Part shown: positions 1 through 9,200 of the stretch, one piece after another
How the letters are laid out: each line of letters starts with the position of its first letter
Numbering within the stretch: the stretch's first letter is position 1
Assembly: GCA_024639065.1 (NCBI GenBank)
Contig: JAHEJC010000016.1
Span: 1-37,330, forward strand
DNA: 37,330 nt
DNA from: Lewinellaceae bacterium
GTDB taxonomy: Bacteria > Bacteroidota > Bacteroidia > Chitinophagales > Saprospiraceae
Direction: 5' to 3'
Program-made: the position numbers and the translations under genes
The notes under the pieces: generated by a model
The model's input: the letters and a program-made list of their open reading frames with translations, nothing else
Database searches by the model: none
Told to the model about the DNA's origin: nothing

Positions 1-176
1 GGAAACTTGATAAAATTGGTTCCATGTTTTTAAGATGAACTAGATAACTTTGTCTTAAAACTTATTTTTTCATGACCTTGTTTTTCAGATGCAGTTTCTT
101 TTTATGATACATTTAATATAATAACCATAATTGTTCTTATTTTTACTATTCAGCGCTTGCCTATTTTATTAATATC

Positions 177-1706
177 ATGAGCAAAAGAGCTAAAGAAACT
201 GTATATATATTAGATACCACTTTACGAGATGGTGAACAGACCTCTGGTGTATCTTTTACCGAAGATGAAAAGCTCAGCATTGCAAAATTATTATTAGAGG
301 ATCTGAAAGTAGACCGCGTAGAAATTGCTTCGGCATTGGTCTCAGCAGGGGAAAAAAAGGGAGCGGAGAAAATTTGTAATTGGGCTGCAAAAAATGGTTA
401 TTTAAATCAAGTCGAAATATTAGGATTTGTAGATGGAACTAGATCTGTACGTTGGATAGAAAGTGTAGGAGGAAAAACCATCAATCTCTTGTGTAAAGGT
501 TCATTAAAACATTGTGAACTACAATTAAGAAAGACTCCGGGACAACATTTGAAAGATATCCGGCGGACCATTCAAAATGCAATAAACAAGAATCTAGCGG
601 TCAATATATATCTAGAGGATTGGTCGAACGGCATCGTTGATAGTCCGGAATATGTATACCACTTAATCGAAGGACTCCAGGATTTACCAATTCAACACGT
701 CATGTTACCTGATACATTAGGTATTATGAATCATGAACAGACTTACCAGCAATGCAAGAAGATGGTAGATCGCTTTCCTGAAATTGATTTTGATTTTCAT
801 GGTCACAATGATTATGATCTGTCAGTGGCGAATGTCTTTGGTGCAATTAAAGCTGGGATAAGAACGGTACACACCACGCTGAACGGATTGGGTGAACGTG
901 CTGGTAATACTCCATTGTCTTCTGTTGTCGCGGTCGTCAAGGATCACATGGGCTACAAAATGTCCATTAAGGAAAAAAATCTTTTCAGAGTTTGCCAGCT
1001 TGTGGAATCATTTTCAGGTATTCGTATACCCCAAAACAAACCGATAATCGGAGAAAGTGTGTTTACTCAGACCAGCGGTATTCATGCAGATGGGGATCAA
1101 AAAAACAATTTATACTTCAACCCGTTGTACCCAGAACGGTTTGCCCGCAAGCGAAAATATGCCTTGGGCAAACTAGCAGGCAAAGCAAGTATTAAAAAAA
1201 ACCTGGAAGATTTAGGAATCGAGTTGGATAAAGAATCGATGGTGAAGCTTACGCATCGGGTCAATGAATTAGGAGATCGCAAAGAAGTAGTAACCCAGGA
1301 AGATCTTCCTTATATTCTGTCAGATTTGCTGGATATGGAGCGAATCGAAGATAAAATCAAAATAAAAAACTATTCATTGTCTGTAGCAGCAGGACTCAAA
1401 TCAGTGGCTACTGTATGCCTACAGATCAGCAATAAATCTTATGAACAATCGGCTTCTGGAGACGGGCAGTATGACGCTTTTATGATCGCAGTGCGAAAGA
1501 TTTATGCTCAGTTGAACAAGACCTTGCCGGTGTTGATTGATTATCAAGTGACCATACCACCAGGTGGAAGAACGGATGCTTTATGTCGGACGATCATCAC
1601 CTGGAAACACAAAAATGATATTTTTAAGACTACAGGACTTGACTCAGATCAAGCGATTGCTGCCATCATCGCCACAGTCAAAATGCTCAACTTGATTGAA
1701 GGATAA
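177..1706 (+). CDS. 2-isopropylmalate/citramalate synthase-family enzyme (HMGL-like TIM barrel plus LeuA-type regulatory domain)
   Basis: N-terminal LDTTLRDGEQTSGVSF motif, HGHNDYDLSVAN, GLGERAGNTPL; C-terminal region consistent with a LeuA dimer/allosteric domain. Exact substrate not decidable by eye. Confidence 0.9.
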   Translation: MSKRAKETVYILDTTLRDGEQTSGVSFTEDEKLSIAKLLLEDLKVDRVEIASALVSAGEKKGAEKICNWAAKNGYLNQVEILGFVDGTRSVRWIESVGGKTINLLCKGSLKHCELQLRKTPGQHLKDIRRTIQNAINKNLAVNIYLEDWSNGIVDSPEYVYHLIEGLQDLPIQHVMLPDTLGIMNHEQTYQQCKKMVDRFPEIDFDFHGHNDYDLSVANVFGAIKAGIRTVHTTLNGLGERAGNTPLSSVVAVVKDHMGYKMSIKEKNLFRVCQLVESFSGIRIPQNKPIIGESVFTQTSGIHADGDQKNNLYFNPLYPERFARKRKYALGKLAGKASIKKNLEDLGIELDKESMVKLTHRVNELGDRKEVVTQEDLPYILSDLLDMERIEDKIKIKNYSLSVAAGLKSVATVCLQISNKSYEQSASGDGQYDAFMIAVRKIYAQLNKTLPVLIDYQVTIPPGGRTDALCRTIITWKHKNDIFKTTGLDSDQAIAAIIATVKMLNLIEG

Positions 1707-1870
1707 CAAAACACGGACACCGGTCAACTGTGCTATTCTGTGGGACGATAAAGACCCTTGAATTACTTAGCATAATCTAATAAAATGTATGCATATAACA
1801 AAAGTAATCTATTACGTGAAATACCGGAAATGTATCTAGAACAGAAGAATAAATTGGCAAAACTCTATAG

Positions 1871-2755
1871 ATGAAACAACAAGAATGGAATCATACTGTA
1901 AAAAGAATAAAGTCTAAAATCCGAATTGTTGATTATTGCGGAGATGTTTTTCCAATTCTAGGTAGCAAAAGCGCTACTAAAAAAGCAATTTATAACCAGC
2001 AGTTATTTATCAATGGTACTGTAGCCACCACAGCTAATTTTATTAAGTCTGGTGACCAGATCAAGTTGAAGTTCAAAAGCAAGACTATTAAAAAATTTAA
2101 CCTGGATATTAAAATTGTTTATGAAGATGATCATTTGTTAGTTGCTCATAAACCTGGTGGAATTGCAGTAAATGGAAATCGATACAAAACCGTTGAAAAT
2201 GTCTTTGCTGACCGCACCAGAAATAACCAACAGCCGGGGGCGCTTAATCGACCCTTGGCGGTCCATCGAATCGATGTACCTACCAAGGGATTAGTTATAC
2301 TCGCAAAAACAAAACCGGCACAGATCAACTTAAGTAAGGCATTCCAAAACAATCAGGTAAAAAAGACCTACATCGCTATTGTTCATGGTAAGACACCACC
2401 TAGAGGTACCTACAACCGACCGATTGATGGCAAAGGAGCAAGAACTACATTTAAAACTTTACGAACCGTGTCTTCAAAGAATTTTAGCCATTTAAGTTTA
2501 TTAGAGCTTCAGCCAGTTACGGGGAGGACTCATCAATTGAGAATTCATTGTCAGCAAGCGGGTCATTTGATTTTAGGTGACAAAGAATACGCGAATGATC
2601 AAAAAACGATTTTGGGTAAGGGGCTTTTTTTAGTTGCTCAGAAACTTGTTTTTGCCCATCCAATTACTGCTGAAATGTTAATATTAAAGGTGCCTACACC
2701 AAATCGGTTTGAGCGGATCCTAGACAGGGAATCCAGACGATTTGAAGGGCATTAA
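1871..2755 (+). CDS. RluA-family pseudouridine synthase with N-terminal S4-like domain
   Basis: S4-like INGTVATTANFIKSGDQIKL, catalytic-type LAVHRIDVPTKGLVILAKT, and PVTGRTHQLRIHCQQAGHLILGDKEY. Confidence 0.9.
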   Translation: MKQQEWNHTVKRIKSKIRIVDYCGDVFPILGSKSATKKAIYNQQLFINGTVATTANFIKSGDQIKLKFKSKTIKKFNLDIKIVYEDDHLLVAHKPGGIAVNGNRYKTVENVFADRTRNNQQPGALNRPLAVHRIDVPTKGLVILAKTKPAQINLSKAFQNNQVKKTYIAIVHGKTPPRGTYNRPIDGKGARTTFKTLRTVSSKNFSHLSLLELQPVTGRTHQLRIHCQQAGHLILGDKEYANDQKTILGKGLFLVAQKLVFAHPITAEMLILKVPTPNRFERILDRESRRFEGH

Positions 2756-2839
2756 ATCAAAAAAATTGGTTGTTGTAATTGAATTTTTATATACCTCTGG
2801 AAATGAAATTTATCAATTTCAAACATTTCAACATCACAG

Positions 2840-4381
2840 TTAAACTTCATTAGCGGCCTCAATTCCTATCGAAGATAACCTTCTGTTTGGGGCTCGTTTC
2901 AATGTTTCACTAAAATATTTTGCTGCTTCTTGCTTCTTACCTTGTTTTAATAAAAATTCACCGTATAGCTCTGGCGCTGGCTTAATCACCTTAGGTGGTC
3001 CGAATGCGTAGGCTGTTTCTCCTTCCAATTCGGAAGCTCTTTGCAACAAGGTATGTGTGTCTTCCAGTCGATCCTCCAGCTGGGCGAGGAGTGCTTGTAA
3101 TTCAAGCTGCATAACCTTGGCGTTATTTAAGTTTTGTTGACTGGCCTTCTGTTTATTCCAGCTCACACCACTGCACATAGCTGCGCCGCTGACCAATGAT
3201 TTTTTCTCAGCTTCTCGATAAACGGCCTCAATCTCATCAATGGTTCTAACCAATCCAGTTTCATCTTGCTGTTTATAAAGACGCATTCCTTGTGAGAATA
3301 GATCCATGGTTTGAATACTGATGTTCAAGTCGTCGTAGTCAAAATTTTGATCCTGTAATTCACTATCCCAGGCATCAGTCTCAGCAAGATAAGCACCTCT
3401 GATCATGACCCAATGAGTCCGAGCTCTGGCAGATGGTTCATCTTGTGCATAGGTATACATGTCATCAACAAGTTCTGAAGCTTTACTAATTTCTCCTTTT
3501 TGCAGGTAACCGTACACGAGCCACTGCAATGCGTGATAACCCAAGGCATCATTGTCTAGGTCCATCCGTTTTTTTCGTTCCTCACTAGCATTCCATGAAG
3601 CTATATTCGATTTGATGACATCATCCCACATACCCAATGCTACATATATATGCGATGGCATGTGTAAAGCATGACTCGCATCGGGTGCTACGGATGCGTA
3701 ACTATTTGCAGCATTTAGCGCCAGGTGAGCATGATCGGGGTCATCATAGGAATGGATTAAATAATGTAGCGCGCCGGGATGATTTGGGTTTTCTTCAATA
3801 ATGCCTTGAGCAATTTTAGCTCCCTTACCATAGAGTTCGGCATCTCTTCCATCATGACTGGCACCGAGCAAGGCTAATGCATAGAATGAAGCAATCTCGT
3901 GATTATCAGGATATTTCGATTTTAAGGCTTGCATATGTTCGGCATAAGCTGCATCCTTTTCGTACTTATCCCCGTCCTCAAATAGTATTTCCACTGATTG
4001 TAATAAATCCTTTTGAATTTGGTTTTTTGCCTTGGTAAGTCTAAGCTCAGGTGTGTCTCCTAATTTGGCTAGTACCTCCTTTCCTTCGGTCGGATATTGA
4101 GCGTTCCATATGGGATGATTCCAGGTCATGGCTTCTCCCCAATAGGCTAACAAAAAGTCTGTGTCCGCTTTTTGAGCTTCTATAAAGGCTGCTCTGGCAT
4201 CCGGATATTCGAAACTGTGTAATAGTAACAGTCCTTTTTCAAATAAAGGTCTGGCGGATTCATTGCATGCTACTTCCCAATTTATAGTACCTAAATGGCT
4301 GATCTCTTTTGTCTTTTTTTTGCAACAAAAAATGGTTCCAAAAAGGAAAAACAGCGCATACAGAAAATATTTTTGTGACAT
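2840..4381 (-). CDS. TPR-repeat protein, probable lipoprotein/secreted
   Basis: Signal-like N-terminus MSQKYFLYALFFLFGTIFCC; repeated helical TPR-like segments (FEKGLLLLHSFEYPDARAAFIEAQKAD; YGEFLLKQGKKQEAAKYFSETLKRAPNR). Confidence 0.8.
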   Translation of the reverse strand: MSQKYFLYALFFLFGTIFCCKKKTKEISHLGTINWEVACNESARPLFEKGLLLLHSFEYPDARAAFIEAQKADTDFLLAYWGEAMTWNHPIWNAQYPTEGKEVLAKLGDTPELRLTKAKNQIQKDLLQSVEILFEDGDKYEKDAAYAEHMQALKSKYPDNHEIASFYALALLGASHDGRDAELYGKGAKIAQGIIEENPNHPGALHYLIHSYDDPDHAHLALNAANSYASVAPDASHALHMPSHIYVALGMWDDVIKSNIASWNASEERKKRMDLDNDALGYHALQWLVYGYLQKGEISKASELVDDMYTYAQDEPSARARTHWVMIRGAYLAETDAWDSELQDQNFDYDDLNISIQTMDLFSQGMRLYKQQDETGLVRTIDEIEAVYREAEKKSLVSGAAMCSGVSWNKQKASQQNLNNAKVMQLELQALLAQLEDRLEDTHTLLQRASELEGETAYAFGPPKVIKPAPELYGEFLLKQGKKQEAAKYFSETLKRAPNRRLSSIGIEAANEV

Positions 4382-4677
4382 GAGGTATGATTTGAGATTA
4401 ATAAAAATACAATTCTTTTATTATCAATATTATAAAATCGCAACTAATCCATTGCATCTTAGTCGTACCGGTTGAAAAACTTTAGTTTCCAATAACTATT
4501 TAGAGCACAATCCCACATATTTAATTTTTCTTTTGTCTTTCATATTTCTAAGCAAAGTCTAGGTGGATGTCCACTTGCTGCATGGCTCAGCCAATAATCA
4601 TAAAGAGTAGTGACAGTATGTGCTGTTTTTTCTTTTCGCCCTTAAGAATTCGAGTTACACAAAGATTTTTCATTTTT

Positions 4678-4706
4678 TGCAACCTTTGTAACCCAACCAT
4701 CGTCTA
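4678..4706 (+). promoter_or_regulatory. Putative ECF-sigma-type promoter (-35 TGCAACC, 16-nt spacer, -10 CGTCTA)
   Basis: tgcaacc (4678-4684) then 16 nt then cgtcta (4701-4706), about 22 bp before the ATG at 4728. Matches the AAC/CGTC core typical of ECF promoters. Confidence 0.55.
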
Positions 4707-4727
4707 TTACTAAATAAACTCTTTATC

Positions 4728-5456
4728 ATGATACGAAATATTAAACCTGGCTTTTTTATTTTCCTTTTGGTTTTCGTATGGGCTTCGATTACATCTGCTC
4801 AAAGTAATGATGATTTGGCAGAAGAAAATCGTTTTATCGACCATTTTGATGCTATTAGTGTTTCTGGCGGAATCGATGTTTATCTGACCGCTGGAAACAA
4901 GCCTAGTGTAAAAGTGAGGGGAGATCAAGATATGCTGGACAAGGTTGTAACTGAATTAGACGGAGATATGTTAGTAATTAGGATGAAGAAAAATACCAAT
5001 TGGCGATTGAATTGGAGGAATAGAAATGAAATGCAAGTCCATCTGACTTATCAAGCGTTAAAACATATAACTTCCAGCGGTGGGTCAGGTGTATATACCC
5101 AAAATACCTTGAAAGGATCAACACTATCTATAAAGGGTTCAGGAGCGAGTGATTTAAGATTAGATGTGGATTTAGATGAACTCATTTGTTTTTCATCTGG
5201 TGGTTCAGATGCAAATCTTACAGGACGTGTCAAAAACATGGAAGTAATCGCCAGTGGTGGAAGTGATGTTCATGCTAGGGATCTTGAAGTTGAGAATTGT
5301 ACCATTGAAGCAAGTGGTGGCTCGGATACCAAAATCACCGTTAATGGTGATTTAGAAGTCAGTGCTACGGGGGCAAGTGATGTTTATGTATACGGAAACC
5401 CAAAAATTATTACTAAACGTTCATCCGGAGCAAGTGATATACATATCAGGTCATAG
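4728..5456 (+). CDS. Head GIN domain / DUF2807-type putative adhesin, secreted
   Basis: Signal peptide MIRNIKPGFFIFLLVFVWASITSAQ; repeated [SAT]G[GA]SD turns characteristic of the DUF2807 beta-helix-like fold. Confidence 0.88.
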   Translation: MIRNIKPGFFIFLLVFVWASITSAQSNDDLAEENRFIDHFDAISVSGGIDVYLTAGNKPSVKVRGDQDMLDKVVTELDGDMLVIRMKKNTNWRLNWRNRNEMQVHLTYQALKHITSSGGSGVYTQNTLKGSTLSIKGSGASDLRLDVDLDELICFSSGGSDANLTGRVKNMEVIASGGSDVHARDLEVENCTIEASGGSDTKITVNGDLEVSATGASDVYVYGNPKIITKRSSGASDIHIRS

Positions 5457-6030
5457 CCATCAAGCTTCGGTGTATCTTTAGAACCTGAGGAATAATCGGT
5501 TGATATTCATTAACAATGATATAATCTGCTTTTAGTATAGATGAAACAGGGTCTGGTTGAGTTGACATCCGGGCCCTTATTTCTTTTTCCCGAATTCCAT
5601 TTCTATCAACTATACGTCGAATTCTTTCCTCCGGTGAGGCAAATACATAAATAACTTTATCTAAATATTTTATGGCGTCACCCTGATAAATTAATGCGGA
5701 TTCATACAGTGCGTATTTTGAACCACATTCATCAAACCATGCATTAAGTTCTTTAAAGACCTTAGGATGAACCAAATGATTTAGTTGATTCAATAAATCA
5801 GTATTATTGAATACTTTTTGGGCAATATATTTCCGGTCCAATTTATCCGTTCTATATGCTTGATCTCCAAATAGTTTTTTGATCTCATTTATTAGAATTT
5901 CATCAGTATTCATTAATTTTTTAGCCTGATAATCAGCATTGTATACGGGTACACCTAAAGTGTTAAAAATCTCGGCAATTGTGGTTTTTCCACTGCCTAT
6001 TCCACCTGTAATGCCAATGCGGTATGCCAA
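5446..6030 (-). CDS. coaE: Dephospho-CoA kinase
   Basis: P-loop GITGGIGSGKTTIAEIFNTLGVPVYNADYQAKKLM; VHPKVFKEL; IYVFASPEERIRRIVDRNG. Confidence 0.95.
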   Translation of the reverse strand: MAYRIGITGGIGSGKTTIAEIFNTLGVPVYNADYQAKKLMNTDEILINEIKKLFGDQAYRTDKLDRKYIAQKVFNNTDLLNQLNHLVHPKVFKELNAWFDECGSKYALYESALIYQGDAIKYLDKVIYVFASPEERIRRIVDRNGIREKEIRARMSTQPDPVSSILKADYIIVNEYQPIIPQVLKIHRSLMAMT

Positions 6031-6096
6031 TCCAACAATATTTTATGAGTGAATTTATAATATTAATTGATAGAATATGTTTTTTTAATATATAGA

Positions 6097-6115
6097 AATT
6101 CACCAGATGTGAATT
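6097..6115. promoter_or_regulatory. 7-5-7 inverted repeat (AATTCAC-CAGAT-GTGAATT) in a divergent intergenic region
   Basis: Perfect 7-bp arms between the divergent coaE and PKD-protein genes. Role unproven. Confidence 0.3.
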
Positions 6116-6225
6116 CTAGCTACTATATTGTAAGTCCCAATTCATAAGTTTACTCGGTTTAATACTTTTTATGAGAATGAAATCGAGAGGTATCCGCTTG
6201 GAAGGAGAATTGAGTTTCTTAATGA

Positions 6226-9200
6226 ATGATGTATAAGTCTTTTTCTACACTAATTATATTTTATTTTTTCACTATCAGTGGATGGGGCCAGGTAACTGCT
6301 GACTTTACGGTTAATCAATCGGGAGGCTGCAATTTCTTGCAAGTAAATTTTACCGATAGGTCTTTTTCATCTGCAGGGAGTATTGTCTCTTGGGAGTGGA
6401 ACTTGGGTGGAACAACATCCAGGACTAAAAATCCCTCGCGTATTTTTGGAAACCCAGGTACTTTTACCATTTGCTTAACTGTGTTAGATGACCAGGGTAA
6501 TTCGGCTCAAGTATGTAAGGAAGACCTGATCAATGTGTATGCACCTCCAAACGCCCAATTTGAAATAGCAGATTCATCGCTATGTGCCGGAGCACCATTA
6601 GTATTCACTGATAGGTCAAGTTCTCAAAATGGTGCTATTGTGGAATGGGTCTGGGATATTAATGGACAAATAGGCTCCAAAGTAGATAATATGCAGCCTA
6701 CTCCATTTTCAAATACATACCCAAATCAAGGTACTTATACCTTGTCGTTAACGGTAAAAGATGATCGTGGATGTATAGCTAACTATAGTTTAACGGATGG
6801 TTTGTTAGTTTTAGAGCCTCCTAAAATTCAAGTATCTGCTGTAGATCCGGTAATTTGTAACACTCCGCACATCACCGCTATCAATTTCGTAAGCGATCCT
6901 CAAGATGACTATGACTGGAATTTTAGCAACGGAGTGTCCTATACTGGCAATACACCTCCGGATTTAGTCGTTTTGAATAATGAGGCCATCGATTTAGAGC
7001 TAATCGTGGATCGGGCTGGTGTATGCAGAGATTCCATTTCTATTACTAATCTGGTGATTCCAGCTCATGAGGTAGAATTTATGTCCAGCGCTATTGAAGT
7101 ATGTCTGGGCGAAACAATTCAATTTACAGATATATCTTCAATGCCGGCTGATTCATTCACTTGGATATTTGATGATGGAAATTTTAACAATTCACAAGCG
7201 AATCCAGTTCATCTATATAATACACCCGGAACCTATACACCACGCCTGAGCAGATTGATTGATGATTGTTGGATCGAACAGGCTGCAATGAATCCGATTG
7301 TAGTGTTAACCAGTCCTGAGCCCGACTATACCAGTTCCATAACCTTAAGCTGTTTTCCACAAAATTTCATATTTTTTAATGACTTAACACCGAACGCTGT
7401 GAGTTGGAATTGGAAATTCGGGGCAAATTCAGAATTTGGAAGCTCTGATCAGCAGAATCCGGCCGTGGCATTCAATCAATTTGGTACTTTCCCCGTACAA
7501 TTAGAAGCTACTTTGGCGAATGGTTGCTCAGCAAGTATCATCAAAGATACGATCACGATATTTGAATTTGAGGTTGATCTTTCATCTTCTGTGGCTGGAT
7601 GCGTTCCATTAAATGTTAATTTGGAAGAACAAGCAAGTACCTTATCTCCGACTAATGATTGGCTATGGACCATTTCGGGTGACACCAACTTTGTGTTTTC
7701 AAGTAAGCAGATCAATTTTACGTTGCTTGAGCCAGGAAAATTGAACATATTTTTGGAAGTTTCCAATGAGGCTGGATGTGTAGACAGTGTTTTTGTCACG
7801 GACCACGTAGTTGGAGGAACTCCACCCTCAGTAGATTTTGATGTGGACCGAGATACTGTATGTGTAGGCGAGACCATCCAGTTTACGGACCTTTCTGACA
7901 CCACAATTAACGCTTGGGCCTGGACATTTTCTGATGGTACATCCTCCACCAGGCAAAATCCAATGAAATCTTTTACTAGGCCTGGTACATTTGATGTTAC
8001 GCTGAGAGGTAGCTACAATGGATGCACTAATTCTAGGACCAGAACGGCTAGTATAACTGTATTAAATCCTTTGGCTCGATTTGATTTTACCTATTCCTGC
8101 AGTACTTCTGAACTAACGTTCAATAGTACCTCATTAGGAGCTGACTCCGTCTTTTGGGATTTTGGATTAACTGAATTTACTAATGATACGTCTACTGAAT
8201 TTAATCCGATTTTTATCTACCCGGAACCCGGAGATTATTTGGTGACACTGATCGCCTACAGTAATTCGGGTTGTTCACACACGATAAGAGACACAGTCCA
8301 CGTTGCTGGCCCTATATTTGATTTCATGCCTGATCACATTACAGGATGCGCACCATTAAATACTCTAATTACTAACAATAGTTTTGACCTGGATACGGTC
8401 AGGTATGAAACAATCGGCGGGATGATTATAAATACAACGGATGAATTAACCTCTATTCAATATGATGGCTTGGGAACATTCAAGCCGATCAGAGCAATTA
8501 CCACAGATTTAAATGGATGCGTTGATACTTTGGTTATTTCTGACAGTATCCAGGTCGATGGGGTAGTTGGAGGTTGGAATTTTGATAAAACGACTTTATG
8601 CAGTAGGGATACTCTCAATATTTCATTTGAAACAAATTCTCAGTTTACTGCAACAAATGAGGTGCTTTGGAGAATCAATAGTGATGGATGGCAACAAGCC
8701 ATTGACCCTTTTGTATATGTTGATACAGCGGCCACCCTATCAATCGAATTTTATTTCTCAAATGCTGCTGGATGCGCAGATACGATTAGCGAAACGATGA
8801 AAATTGATCATGTGCGAGCTCAATTTGAGATGGATTCCCTGGGATGTACTTTTTCACCAACTCAATATATCAATCAATCGATCGGTGATTCGCTAAAATA
8901 TCAATGGGTCTTCAGTGACGGTATGAATTCAAATCAAATCGAACCACGCATTCAATTTACCAGACAGGAGAACATAATTTCTACCTTATATGCTGAAAGT
9001 CTGGTAGGCTGTAGTGATTCCATGAGTAGAATTATTCCGATTTTAGACCCGGTCCCAAATTTCACCTTGGACTCCAACTTTGCATTTTGTCCACCTTTTG
9101 AAGCTATCTTTGACAACAAATCTTCCCGAGCTTTGTGGTATGAGTGGGACTTTGGCGATGGCAGTGCCGTCTCAACACTCACCAATCCAAAACATATTTA

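Noticed and set aside
4561-4576. GTGGA-TG-TCCAC small palindrome upstream of the DUF2807 gene
   Set aside because: Only 5-bp arms with a 2-nt loop; expected by chance in a few hundred bp of intergenic DNA.
7476-7949. 157-aa minus-strand ORF inside the PKD gene
   Set aside because: Antisense to a strongly supported CDS; low-complexity Ser/Thr/Val composition expected from reading the complement of that gene.
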